A DNA stretch of 64,000 bases. Source: Elephas maximus indicus. Taxonomy: Eukaryota; Chordata; Mammalia; Proboscidea; Elephantidae. Location: NCBI RefSeq assembly GCF_024166365.1, contig NC_064830.1, positions 88,406,721 through 88,470,720 on the forward strand. Reading direction: 5' to 3'. Of this stretch, positions 45,201 through 60,200 are shown piece after piece. The number at the start of each line of letters is the position of its first letter. The stretch's first letter is position 1. Both the position numbers and the translations under genes were made by a program. The notes below the pieces were generated by a model. The model did not search any database, had not been told where the DNA came from, and was given only the letters and a program-made list of their open reading frames with translations.

Positions 45201-48200
45201 TCAGAAGAATCTCTTGTAAAATCAACGTGCCTTTGGCACCAGGTCCGCAGCAATGTTTACATCCCAGGCGCTCTGAACTAACTGCTCTCACTCCTCGGTC
45301 TGACCCCTTTTTTGTTTGTTTTTAAACTTCTAGCCTCCTAGGAGGATTCTAATAACTATCTGGAGCCTCTCAACCCTAAAAGGAGAAACAAACAAATTAC
45401 AACAACAAAAAAAACCCAGACTGTCTTAAACCAAAACAAATGCAAAGAGGACTCCCACAATGCCGGCCACATTACCAGTTCTTTCAAAGACCAGGAAGTG
45501 GCACCTGTCCAGGAGGAACTCTTTTATGTCTGAATTGGCAAACTGACTAGTTGTGTTAGGAAGGGCATCACGAGAGACCAAGGAGGCTGCATCAGGGCCA
45601 CACACTTAAGAAATCCGTGTGTGTTGGCATGGCCTGTAAGCTTGGAGCGCAGAAACAAAAGCCAGACTCTTCTTCCTCGGCCTCCCTGGGTCTGAACCAC
45701 ACAGCTCTGGGCATCCTGGGACAGCCCTGGGACCTCACCTTGTCTACAAGTCGCTGGGCAGAGGCATCGGTAATTCTGTTGAACACCTTCTGTACTGCGG
45801 GGATGCTGATCAGAAAGACTGGCCGCACAGTGGTGGCTAGCGAGACCAGTAAGTGGCACGCAGACAGCAGCAACTTGTCTTGGACCTGGGAGGGAAGAGG
45901 ACACGTCAGCTCACTGCATCCCTGTGAGTGTGGTATCAAAAGAGCTTTGATGATGTGCCCTTCTCAAAAGGCAACCACAAGCTTAATATGGTTCGTGGCT
46001 GCCAAATATACCACTTAGGCAATATCTCAAAGTTTTCCTATGCTGACTCTCGGCAGCAAGGTGTCCACACTTCTTTGCCATGTCCACAGTTCCTGCTCTT
46101 AAGCCAGTATCACTACCTCCAGTTTCTCCCTGTTCACAGTCACTGAAATGTTTGAACTCAGTCACTACCCGCTGAACAATCTATGGTAGCTCCCTATCAG
46201 CTGTTAAATCACATGGCAAACTCCCTGGCCTATCATTGAAAGTCTTTCCCTTCAAACAACTCAGGATTCTTCATCTCACTGCTCTTACTCCAACAAAGCC
46301 ATAATCTTCCCTGGCCCCCTCCTTCTGCACTCCATCAACCACACCAATCCTTTACCGCAATATGCCTATGGAAAACTTGGGTCAAGTACCATCCTGTCAC
46401 CTTCAAATTGCAAAAGAGACAGAACCTAATGCTGGTAAGACTGTGGTGAAAACAGCACACCAAAACAGAGTTGGGGGGCATGTAAAAGTAGGAAAGAAAT
46501 ATTATTATTTCCTAGAGTCCCCACTTATGGTAAGGAAATTACCTAAAAGCATAAAGTAATATTCACAAATATAAGCATTTCAAAATTATTCATAATAATT
46601 TTTTAAAAAAATCACTGAGGCAGCCTAAAAATTTAGCAATGGTAGGTAAATTATGGAATAACCCCCTCACAGGATATCATAACTATTTATAAATTATAAT
46701 AATAAACATAACATAAACATACAGAAAGTAAACTGTTCTGTTAAAAATGGTACAAAATGGTAACACGATTAAAACTACAAAAAAAAAAAAGTAAGAGAAA
46801 CAAGCATCTATTTCCTCTAGCAGTATTAACTGGCAGTCTTTTTAGAGGACAATTTAATGGAATCTATCAAATTTTACAGCCTTTGACTCAGCAATTCCAC
46901 TTCTAGGAATTCATTCTACAGACCCGCTAGCATATGTGTATAAAGACATACATATGAGGCTATTCACTGTAGCCATATAAATTTTAAAAAGCTAAATTTC
47001 CATCAGTAGAAAAATTACAATACATCCACAGTACAGAACAGTACTGGGCAATTTGAAGAAATGAAGTTGCTTTTCTAATTTTTTAAAAAAATAATAGACT
47101 GCATTTTCGGTGAAGATTTACACAGTAGCTTTGGCTGCCATTTAACAATTTCTACACAAGCTGCTCAGTGACACTGGTTACGTTCTTCACAATGCATGAA
47201 CATTCTCATTGTTTCTGTTCTGGTGGTTCCATTTCCACTACTCTAGTTTCCCTGTCCCCTTACATTCTCTTCTCATCTTTGCTTTAAAGTCATTGTTGAC
47301 TGTTTGGTCTCATACAGGTGATTTTTCAAAGAAGCAAAGTACTGACAGGTGATATTCATTATTTTTTGAGCCAATTTGTTATTTAGCTACAAGGTGACCT
47401 CAGGGGTTAATTTTGGTTTAACGTTTTAAGAACATCTCAGGAAAACAGTCTCCAGGAGTCTTCCAGTCTCAACCAGTTCAATAGGTCTGGTTTTTTGTGT
47501 TTTGTTTTAAGGAATTTGAGGTTCTGTTCCACATTTTTCTCCCAGTCTATCAGGGTCCTCCTGTTGTGGCCCTGCTTTTATTTACATATGTAATGACACA
47601 GAAAAGTCTGGAAGGATATAAAACAAACTGCTGATAGTGACTACCTAGAGAAGGAAAATGTCCTGGAGAAAAGGATTAAAGAGTACTATAACTTTCTGTC
47701 TATAAATTTGAACACTATATATTTTTTTTTTTTTTTACAATTAATATGTGTTCATGTGGAACTTAAAGGTCTAAAAAGCTAACACTATTTGAATTTATGC
47801 AGACAGTGCTAAGAATTACAGTCTCCTGTGTAATGTTTTGTTTTTATAATAAACGGGTATATGGACAGAAAGACAGACAGATAAAAAGTGTAGCCTTTGC
47901 TGTTCAATACCTTGGTGCTGATTAGAGGTGTGATGGCGTCCATGGTAGTAGAGACCAGAGAAACAAACTGCTGTGTATTCTGCCGATGAACTTCACTGTA
48001 ATACTGTGCTAACCAATGAGAGTAAGCCTGGAGAGCGGCCAGGGACTGAGCATGCCTGTAAGATGGAAAAAAGATGCAATTTTAAAGGTCATGGTCAAAA
48101 TATATTAGCATTAAACCTGCTTCCACAGGAGAAAAAAAATGCCACCCTCCGTGTGTTTACTGCTCCAGGACACGAGTGACAGCATGGAAGTTGTTTACTT

Positions 48201-51200
48201 GCTCACGCAGGACCTAAAAATTACAACACTCATCATCTAAATATTGTCACCACTGCCCAGAACACAGTAGGCAGTTAGTAAATGTCTACTGGATTTGTTC
48301 AACCTTTCTTTGATACATGAGTTCACCTGAAAGAATGGCAAGAATATAAAAACAGAATCAAAGAGCTGTAAACGATAATGTGTTGACTTTGGAACTAGTA
48401 TAGACAACTACCAGGTATTACAGCTTTATAAATAAAGTTTTGAAGGAAGATTCTCAAGTTTAAGTTTCTACGACACCACACATTATTATCTACCTAGAGG
48501 ATATCTGTGAGGTGGCAAAAACCTGCTTGGTTTCTGCAAATTTTGTGCTGCCTCATACACATAACAAAATATACATCCTAAAAGCTCACCGAAGATAATA
48601 CGCAATAAATCTTAAACAAGGTGTTAGTTCTCAGAGCTTCAAAACACCAGCTCTTCTAAAAGAACTAAATGGAATTTCTCTTCTTTCTATAATAATTAAT
48701 AATCTGTGAGGTGATACTTCGAGACTACACACTGTTCTCCAACAAATATTTATTTATCCATGGTTTTGGTATCCATTAAGGATCCCTGCCTAAATCTTTA
48801 CCATGCTGGAGACTGCAAACTGGTGATTTTTCTCTCTTGCCCTTTCTATTCATTAGCTGGCATTCTTCTGTAAAAAAGAGCTTTCCCTCCCCCATCTTTT
48901 TTTAAATCACTATGGATGCATAGATTCTTTTAATTCAATACGTTAAAACCCATTATCATCCTTATTCTTCTCTTGGTCTTTTTAAAAATAATTTTATTTT
49001 TTTGTTGCTGAGGATATACATGGCAGAATAAGCACCAATTCAACAGCTTCTACACGGATCATTCAATGACACCGATTAACATTCTTCAAGCTGTGCAACC
49101 ATCCTCACCCTCCTTTCCTTAACTGTTCCTCCCCCACTAACATAAACTCACTGCCCACTAAGTTTCCTATCTAATTTTTCGAACTGCTGTTGTCAGTTTG
49201 ATCCCACACAGATAGATCTTAAAAGAGCACGATGCTCAAGGCAGACATTCTTTACTAGTTAAATTACTGTTTGGTTTTAAGAAGACTTCACACGGTATTT
49301 TTGGTTTAAGGTTTAAAGATTATCTCAGGACAATAGTTTCAGGAGTTGGTCCAGCCTCAATGGTTCCAGAAAATCTGGATTCCAAGGGAATTTCAAATTT
49401 TGTTTTGCATTTTCTCCCTTTTGATCAGGATTCTTCTATAGAATCTTTGATCAAAACTTCAGTAATGGTAGCCAGGAACCATCCAGTTCTTCTGGTCTCA
49501 TGGCAAAGGAAGCAGTTGTTCATGGAGGCAATTGGCCACACATTCCATTTCTTTCTCCTTCTTATTCTTTCTAGATGATCGGATTGCCAAATGTAACCAG
49601 GAAAAACCCTTCCAAGCCAGCTCCTGCAACCTTTTCATGCATTCGCAATACTCACTGAGCACTTCCTCACTCACTGGCTCAGTAAGACTCTCTAGGACCA
49701 CCCTGCCCCAGACCTGGAAGGGGCCATTTCTCCAAGGAGTTCTGGTTCCTCTTAGTGGGGAACGCATTTTAGAAACCAAACCTTGGATATGAGGGGCCGC
49801 ACTGCTACTGGGGTGGCACTGCTTCTAGAACCTTTCGGTGGCCAGAGCTAAGATATAGGCAGGCACCATTTTAAAATCAAACTTCGCATCACAATTACAG
49901 GGCAAATTGACATTAAGTGCCTCCTGATATGATGATGCAAGAGGAAGCACACACCACCACCTGTGTAGTGTTCCTGCCAAAAATGTTTAACCTAAATCTA
50001 ACATACAAGACACAACTAAACAAATCCAATTACAGGATATCCTTAAAAAAGAAAAATTAAGGTCTGATCTTAAAAAGTCAGTCAGTCTCTCTCTCAAACG
50101 CACATACACGCTCACAAGCACAACTGGGAGAATTGTTCTAGATTACAGGGGACAATGAAATTTAATGTGTGATTCATGATTAGTTGGGCCTTGGATGCAA
50201 AAAAAAAAAAAAAAACCCCATAAAGGACATTCCTGGGACACTTGGGGAAATGTGAATACAGACTATGTATTAGATAACAGTATTGTACCCAGTGAATGTT
50301 TTGCATGTGATAACAGCATTATGGTTGCGTAGGAGAATGGCCTTGTTTTCAGGAAATACACGCTGAAGGATTCATGAGTGAAGTGGCATGTTGTCCACAA
50401 TTTATTTTCAATCAGTTCAGCAGAAAACAATGTGTGTGTGCATGTGTGTACACAGAAAGAAAACATAAGAAACAAAAGCCAGTGGGGCAAAATATTAACT
50501 GGTGAATCGAGGTGAAAGGTGTGGACATTCTAAGTGAAGAGTATAAGGGTGTTGGCTCTACTACTTGGAGTTGGAAATTCATAGTGACCAGGCAGGTATT
50601 TTTATCTTATATTTAGACTCTACTGCTCATTTTATCCTTAAGTTCTAAGAGCTGAAACTAAGGAGGAAGATCAAAGTCTGCCTTTGGGGTCTGAAAATTT
50701 CAGACAATCTACCAAATTTACAGAGCTTGCATCTCAAGGCTGGAAGGAGAGATCCTATAACTTCCTGAAACTGTGTGCAAGCTGCTTTGTTTATGAGAAA
50801 ATTAGCATCTTTCTGGGGAGAAGCTTTTGATTCTAATTCTCAAGAGGAAAGCAATATCTCCCCCAAAATAATTTTAAAATCACTATGGTAAACAGATTCT
50901 CTTCCCATCATTTATCTAATTTGCAGCTCAAGAATGCTCCAGAGCAGAAGTCAACAAATGTTTTCTGTTTTAAAAGAAACAAACAGTATACATGATACAT
51001 GGCCTTTCAGGCTATAAATTTCTGTCACTACTATCCATCTCTGCTGGTGTAGTACAAAAGCAGCCATAGATAATACATTAATGAATGGATGCAGCTGTGT
51101 TCCAATAAAACTTTATTTACAAAAGCAGAGGGGCGGGTCAGATGTGGCACAGGCTGTAGTTTGCCCATCACTGCTCTAGTCTAGAGCAGGCCTTCTGGCC

Positions 51201-54200
51201 AGTGTATTCTCTGACATAAGGTCCCCATCTTCAGCCCCACTCCTTCAACCTCCACCCCTCCCCATCTCTTTCCATCACGACACTTTCCTAATGGCTTTCA
51301 ACAGAGTTTCTCAAAGGGTGGTCCCTAGATGTCTCATTTCAAAATAACCTAAGGTTCTTGTTCAATATGCAAATCCCTGAACCTAGTGTCATCCTGCTAT
51401 AATCAGAACGTCTGGGGAATGTGTTCCTCAAGTAATCCTTCTGTACTCTACAGGTTCAGTCATGGTCTACAGGACAAGACTCATGGCATTCACTTTCCAT
51501 TTTAGTCCTGCTATGCCTATCCAGCCTCACCTTCCACCACACAAAGTGATCACCACCTCCCTAAATGTGTGACTCTGCAACCTCTGTGCCTCACTTCATG
51601 CTGTTCTTTCTTCCTCGAATGCCTACTCCATATACCTTCCACCCCATCTCTCATCTACCTGACAAATTCCTCTTACTTCAACCACCCCCACCCTAAGATA
51701 TACAAACAAGCTCTTTCTCTTTCTCGGTATGGAGTGAGGAGCTTTCTTCCCTTTATGATAGCCGGTAATGTTCCTTTGCATCTCACAAAACACTTGGGGC
51801 ATGTAACACAGGTCTTCCCCGAGGCTGTACGAAGCACCAAACTCTGTACTTACACATCGATGAGGTCAGGTTTCAATACTGATGGCACAGCAGTCTCAAT
51901 GTTGTACAGTTTTATCTGAGATCCATACAGAGTGACTTTGACTAACCTGTTGGCAAAGAAACAAGTCAGAAAGACCATTTAGCTTATGGACTAAAATAGA
52001 CAAAATGGACAAGGTACCAACAAAAGCTTGAGGACAGACCAGAATTACTTTTTCATACAAAAAAAGAATCAAGATCAGACTTTCAATTTTATCCCAAGGA
52101 AATAATCTAAGATGTGCATAAAAATTTATATACAAAGATATCAATTAAAGCATTATTTACAATGTCAAAAATTTTGAAAACAATATAAAGATCCAACATA
52201 GAAGAAGTGATACACTACAGATGATAAAAACCATGATTAGAAGAGTATTTAATGACAAATATTTAAGATATTTGAAGCATGAAAACACTACAATACATAT
52301 ACAGAATGTATCCCAATTTTGTTATAAAAATGTATGTCTATTAACAGAAAAAAGGCTGGAAGACTGTTCACCAAAACATGTTTACTGGTTACCACTTGCT
52401 TTGGGGGTAGGATGGAGTGGGTGGATTATGAATGATTTTTTCCCCTCTCCTTTTCTATACTTCCAAACTGTCTATAAAGAATATATAATACTTTCCCAAA
52501 TGAGTAGCATATAAGATTTTTTTTTCCCTTAAACAAACCTGCTGTTTTGATAATTTATCTTAATAAGTTGGCATGGATCTTCCTATAAAATTTGTAATGA
52601 TAAAACCACCTTAAGCTTTTATTTAAAAATAATTTTTGTTAAAGTAAATGTTTCAAATGGATGTATGATAAAGCAAATACAGAAAAATGTTCACTGCAGA
52701 ATCTAGGTGGTAGCTAAATGTGTTATTTCCTGTACAATTCTTTCAACTTCTCTTGATGAAACATTAGGGGGCGGGAAGAATAAATGTTTCTGGGATAAAC
52801 TAAGATTTTTAAACTCCAAATACAATTCTTTCAAAAGCAAGCTATTGAACCCACTAGCTGCTCAAGGGCTCACTGTATCAAACGAGCATTAAATTCAATA
52901 ACTAATAGTTAGCTCTATTGGGAAATGGAAAATGTCTCTTTCATTAGAGACAGAAAACCATTCCTTTCTGAATGAAAGGAAAGAGGGAAAAAAAAAAAAA
53001 AAACCTGAGACTTGGCTAATTCCACTCTGTTAGGAAACCTAGGAGATGGATGCCAAGAAAGATAGGATGTTTTGCTCCCTCAATCCAGTAGGAGAGAGGT
53101 TCTCAAACTCTGCTGAATACAAGAATCAACTGGGGAATTTTGGTACAAATGGAAACTCCCTTGGTCTACCCCCACGACTGACTGTCAGCAGGGGTCTGGA
53201 AATCTGCACCTCTGAAAAGCAGCCAGAGGACTCTGATGCATGTGGGCCACATTCTGAAAAATGTTGCTCTGAGGGAGGAGAAAGCAGACTTTATTTCAAG
53301 GAGAAAACCACAGGCTTGAGCCACAAATTGTTCTGGGTTGGGGAGCAAACAGAAAGGGGCTCTTCTAGTAAATAAAGAAAATGAGAGTAAGTAAAAGAGC
53401 CAAGAGTTCTCAATCTGAAACCCCAGGAAAGGGGGCAAGTGGCGATAATGAAGAATCAAAACAGTTACTCTTGGTAAGAAATACCCCAACTCACATCTGG
53501 TGTTTAATTCTCTAAATATCGTTCTACACTAAGAATGGACTTCTAAATATGTCTTTTAATAGAAATCTATGTTCAGCAGTTTTGATATTAAGTTTTATGT
53601 AACCTGTAAGTAAAAACAACACTAATCACAGTGGCTATTAAGATCATGTAGCCATAACAAGAAGCCTTCTCTCAAACTGATTCTAAATGAAGACAAAATA
53701 GTAAAGTATCTTTACATGCTGAACTTGCAAACCTAAGCAGCACAAAAAGATGTATAAGGACCTATAAAATGTTTCAAGATCTCCGAAAAATCATTTCACT
53801 ACAAAGTTGAGATGACCAATATGCTGTGTAACAGAGAATAAATTCAAATAATGGATGCTTATCTATGGATTTCAGACAGGAAGACATGTCCTACTACACA
53901 TCCAGTGGAAACAGGTCTAGCACAGGAAGAATGGAAAAAACAGACTATGGAAGTAGAAGCACTAAAATTTGGGAAAAGCATTTGAAATCAGGAAACCAGT
54001 TAAAACCCATGTGCCGCCTCTTATAAACTGTGTGACCTGAGGCGAGGTATTTATCTCTGAGCTACAGTTTCCTCAATGATAAAATGGCAATACCTGCCTC
54101 TTCGAGTACAAAATAAGATGAAAATATGCAAAAACATTTTTGAAAATTTCAGAATACTGTATATTGCTTTTATGATTAGTATTAATCTGGTTTTTAAAGA

Positions 54201-57200
54201 ATTTCTTTAAAATTTTTATCTAAAGCTAAGATGTAACAGTTAAAGAACAATCTGGTAGGCAAGTAACTAGGCTCTTTGGGCTTGGTTTCCCACTCTGTGT
54301 GTTACAGTGATACGGCTACTGGGCCAATGAAAGCATCAGGTGTCTTGGCTTTGGGCTGGATCCACAGCCACTCAGTTTTGGTCTCATCAACTCAATGGTT
54401 ATCTTGAAATGGTCTGAACCTCCTATTGCTTATAACTGATTTTTTTTTTTCCTGTGGTTGTTCCTTTTGTTGAGAATATACACAGTACAACATACACCAA
54501 CTCAATAGTTTCTACATGTCCAATTCGGTGACATTTATTACATTCTTTGAGTTCTGCAACCATTCTCGCCCTCCTTTTCCAAATTGTTCCTCCCCCATTA
54601 ACATAAACTCACTGCCCCTTAAGTTTCCTATCTAATCTTTCAAGTTCCTGTTGTCAGTTTGAACCCATATAGATAGTCCTTAAAATAGCACAATGCTCAA
54701 GGCAGACTTTGTCTACTAGGCAAGCTAAGCTGCTGTTTGGTATATAGAAGACTTTAAGGGATATTTTTGGTTTACGGTTTAAAGAATATCTCGGAACAAT
54801 AGTTTCAGGGGTTCACCCAGCCTCAACGGTTCCAGAGTCTGCATTCCACAAAAATGTGAAATTCTGTTCTGCACTTTCCTCCTTCTGATCAAGATTCTTC
54901 TATACATCTGATTTTTTAAGTGTATGTGAAGGTGGGTTGGTGGGGGACTGGGTAGAATGAAATGCTATTCAACAAACATAGCTGTAAACCCCCTGTGGGA
55001 AGAGGTACTAAAAGAAGCCTCATGGTGGATAAGTTGGGAGCCACCTCTCAGGCCAGTTTTGGAGGCTGCTCAGATTTAACTCCTTAGGATCCTCATGGGA
55101 CTGGAAAAAAACACAAAAAGCCCCATCTCTTTAAGGCAGCATTTGGCTGTCTACTTGGACAGTGTGTGTTGTCCCTTATTAATAAGGCTTTCCTAGCATC
55201 TAATCCTGTGGGAAACATGACAAGTGGCCTCATCTGATCTTCTGACCTTACAAGATTTTCAAAGAAGTAACAGCTTATGTTTACTGAGGGTTTTGCTTTG
55301 TACTAGGCACTGTGTTAAGTGCCTTATCTTCATTGGATTCACACAGAAACCTAAGATACACTACTTCTATTTCTTGCTCCATTTTACAGATGAGGGACCT
55401 GCAGTTCGGAGAGATTAAGCAACTTGCTCCACATCAGCTTATACGTAGCACAGCCCAGATCTAACTGGTGCCAGAGTGGAAGCTATCTGGTAATATGCTG
55501 CCCCTCACACCAGAAGATAAAACTGGGCCCTGAAGAAGGAACAGATCCATAATGTAACTGCCAGCCTACCTTTCCACGACAGTGAGGGCATCGCTGAACC
55601 GTGCAGCAAACACATCACCGATAAAGTACTCAGCTAACCGGCCCACAGCCTGCAGCAGGGAGCTCAAATCTCTCAGGGAACAGTGTAATCTCCGGCAGTC
55701 ATTCTCCGCTGTGATGTTTAACCTGTGTCCTGGAACATAACACCTCAGACAGTTTTTCATAGGAAGAATACACTTTAGTTACCACTACAGGTAACAGTTC
55801 ATCCAGACAAGCTACACTTAGCAAAACCAATTTGCTTTCTCAAAGCAAAGCAACCCACTGGCTGCTGACCAGTACTGAGCGGGAACCACCACACAGCCTC
55901 CACCTATAGCCACACCCACATGCACTCCAGAGGCCAGAGGGCAGGACTGACAAAATGGAGGGGAGAGACAGACAGAGTGGAGGAGGGACAGATAGCCTGG
56001 GGTATGCTAACACAGACTGAGCACTGATTCCTCTTGACCCTGTGAGGTCCTGATACCGCAAATTTTATATACAAGCAAACACACTCAGGATGGCTCAGAA
56101 ACTTGCCCAGCATGGACCATATTTCCGGGGAAGAGCTAGTATTCTAAGCTAAGTCTCTGTATTCCAAGCCTGCTGCCTTTGCCACATGACCCGCACTGGG
56201 AATAAAATCCCCATCAGCTGACAGGCAGGAATGGGGTTCACTCAGCATTCCACCCCAGAAGATTTTAGGTGGCACAGTATGGAAGGAATAACATGCATAG
56301 GACTTGGATGCATAAGACACAGATTCCCAGCCACTTCCTGGCTCTACACCTCCTTTAACCCTTCTAAGTTTCAGTTTCCTTGTCTGTAAAATGGGAAAAA
56401 AATGCTACTATTTAATTCACAGGATTCTTGTAAGGGCTAAATTAGAATGCATAAAAACCCTGTAAACTAGAAGCATTATTCAATGTTTGTAATTATTACA
56501 AACAACAAAGAGCTGGTGATTTTTCTGAGGCCTGAAACTACTTCTTACCATAGTTTCTTCAGTCTAAACAGGGAGGATGCTAAGACGAAGGGCAAAATCA
56601 TCCACAATTCAGTCACCTCCTGGCCCTTGGCGCTCTCCTCACATGGCCCATAAGGGACGGTAAGAATTGCCACTAAGCCTGACAGAAAGTCCTCCTCATT
56701 CATCTAAACACAGTTATACGCCGTGAGCCTCCAACACTGCTGCAGTGAGGCTGGGGCAGTGGCAGTAAAATCACCAGCCTTTAGGGCACTTACAATCCCA
56801 CCACTGCCTAAACACTCCTCAAGCTGATTCCTTCCTCTGCCTCAGGCTTTTACTATCCCTTCTGGACTTCTGCCCATGGGGCTCTGCAATCACCTTCCTA
56901 GAGCCCAGATCTAGGCACACAGTTCCCCTTAAGCCCGGTGTTAAATTTTGTTCTCGCCAGCTAAAGGGGGGAAGCCTAGACTCCCCAGCATCCACTATTA
57001 GGTCTCTCATGACTTCACCTCCGTAGACTACTCCACTGCATCATCTGGACCCACTGACAGATCACTCCTAGGAGCCTCGCATCTCTGGACCTCTCATAAC
57101 TAACTGTTTTCTCTGCCTGGACTACCCATCTTGTCATCCTCTTCCCACTCAAACCGTGCAAGCCCCTCCATATCCTCTAGACTCACATAAGTATCATTTC

Positions 57201-60200
57201 TTCAGTAAGTTCTTTCCTTCCTGTCTCCCCAGCAGAGGGAGCATGCTTCCCTCCGCTCCTTCACTCCCTCGCGGGAATGTGCACACATGGAGATAAAGGA
57301 ATAACTTACAGGCCTATCTCCTCACTGCACTATGAAGTCCTTCTCAGTGAGGGGCTATGCAGTGTCCTATCTCTGTGCCCAGCACCCAACACAGTGCCTA
57401 GTGCAGACTGGGTGGCCATAAATGTACAAATGAATTAGGTATAATTTCCTCGTACTGCCTGTGGGTAGATTCACTTGTATGGTTTAAAGATAAATATGGA
57501 TAAGCACCACTTGTACAGAGGAAAACAGCAAGGCCAAATACTTGTGAAGAAAGTGGTGGCTGAAGTCGCAAGCTTAATACCTCAGACCCTACATCAACTT
57601 CCAAGGGGTGAGGCTGTGACAGCCCCCAAGGGAGAGTAGAGCATCCCCTGGGCAGGAGCCTGGCAAAGGGGAGACTTTAGCCAGGGATGGGTCACATGTT
57701 GCCAAGGAACAGAAGAACAGAAAGAAGGGCATCTCAGGGAAGGACCTTACAAGGAGACAGCCAGTGACAAAGGCCAGCTTCGACCTGGCCCAAATCACCC
57801 TGTTTCCTCCTACAGTCCACATGGACAGCGATGTCTTGATGCAGAAAACGGAATTCTCAGCCTCCAGACAGCCACAAGGAGGCCGCTGGAGTGGGTGTCG
57901 AAAGAGAGTGAACCAGCTCCTCTAGTCACAGAGCAAGAGAATGACCACTCCACACTGCCAGATGAGCCCACAGAACAAACAGAGCCAAGAGGTATTTTTG
58001 GTCATGCTTGGTCATGCAGGAGGGAACAGTGCCTTCACGGGCTGCAGAATGAGAGGGTTCTTATCTCCCAGTTAACAAAGGTACCACAATTACACATCTC
58101 CTGGATGTCGGCAGGATTTTCAGATCACAGCTATGTAAACAGGCTCCAAGAGTAAACTTCTAAAAACTGTTACTCCTTTGCACACCAAGCAAATCTTAGG
58201 GTTATGTGAAAAACATAGCCTGGAATTGGATTTAGGGGTAGTATCAGCTTTTCTTTCAAAGAGCAATGTGCACGGGTCATTGAACTAGCATCCATTGCCC
58301 CTCACTCTGCTTGTATACACCTTCTTCATCTTCTGCTTGACCTCCCAACAAGCTCCAACCTGATCACTAGTTTTCAATTTATTCATTGTACTTAATACTA
58401 GAATGAAGTACTCAGCTCTTAATTATTTTAACCATATAAGGGAAATACTCTGTGTTTCTCTTTTAAAAGCCAAACCAAAACACATCCCTAAATCAAGACT
58501 CCATTTTGGTATGGTATTTAACAGACAGCCTAAAGGTTATCCTGACCAAGCCCCTTTGCTCCCTGCATCCACACAAATCCATCTGTGTGGGCCCTTTCTG
58601 CAGCATTTCTTCTTCACCACCCAGCCCTTTAGCCTCTTCCCGGATACTTCTAGTGAGTACTGGGGAGCTCAATGCCTCTTGAGGGAGCCCTTCCATCTTT
58701 GGACAGCTTGGTCAGAAACACAAGAAAAATCTGTCTCCCTATAATTCCTCCTTATCATTCCTACACCCCTTGGGGGTAGAATACAAAACAAGTCTAAGCC
58801 TGCTGACACAGGACAGCCATGGGGAGATATGAAGACGGTGCTGACATTCTTCCAAATCTCTTTTTGGTTTAAAGACACTCTTGGGTCCCTTCCATCTCCT
58901 GTGTTACCTTCCTTTGGAGAATCACTGTCATCCTTTATCATGCCTCTCTAAACCTGCTCTAATTTGTCTACCAACATGCAGTCCCCAGAACAGAAAACAG
59001 CATGGAATTTCTCTGTGTGTGTGTTTTAAAGTATTAGCTTGAATCACTATGAAATTGCTGGTACTTGACCATTTCTGCCCTAAAAAAACTGCAATTCATA
59101 GAGTTAAGGCATACGCATCATCTAAGAATCACGTTAGTTAAAAATCACAGCTGGTTCTTTCTTGCTGTATCTGCAAGGTAGACACTACACAGGCAAGAAG
59201 TACCCAATTAAAGCCCTCCCCATGCCTACAGCCTAGAAACCTAGTAACACCACCATAAAACCATGCTAGCACCAACTGAGCTTGAGGGAGTGGGCCAGAG
59301 TTCACACTGTGAAAAGCTGTTCAGATCTACCCACATTTTCTTCTGTTTGGCTAAGGCTTGGATTTCTCCCCTATAGCACAGAATATCACAGAAGAATATT
59401 GCTATATATGGGTTTAGAGAGACAAAATAACATGACGATACTAAAAGACGTCCCATCTTCCATGAACCAAGTCATCCTGACACTACCCAGGTACACTCTA
59501 AGCCACATCGAAAGAACAGCCCCTGGGAAATCACTGCCCTAGAAAAACATTTTAATGTTGAGCATAATTCAGTAATTACCCCCCTTTTGGGGGTGGGGGT
59601 GGAGGGAAGGTAAGAGAGAGAGAGGAGTGAAAATTAGCATGTGAGGTGATCCACTCTGAGAGAACAAACAAATCATAACTGAATCCAATTACGACACAGA
59701 ACCTAAGTCCAAAGAAGCTTATATATTATAGATGGAAAGATCTCTCAGGCAGGGAAGCCTGCACGGCTGACTGGAAAAATTAAAGGGTTACTCAGAGCAG
59801 AAATACTGCCTCAGCGAAGAAAGATCTGACGGAGGAGAGGCAGAGGCCACACACAAAATGAATACTTTAGGGCCACATGCAAGATGCCATGTAAGAGGAA
59901 CAGCAACCAATGAGAGGATTTCTTAATCCACAAAAAAGTAGGAAAGTCAGACAGCGACAGCAAAGGATGACCTCCCAAGGACAAGAGAGGCACACGGCTA
60001 CTGATGTGCCACAGCGACATGTTTTGCACTGATCTCTACTGAGGAAGTGGGTTAGTCAACTCCTCTTTGGAAGGAAGAAGATCAGCAGCAGTAAAGCAAG
60101 TCGTTAGAACACAGAATCTTCTGAATTGAAATGCTCTACCAAAATCAAAAGCAGGGCCCTGAAGGTTTCACTGCTGGCCAAAATGCACACCCTGTTGTTG

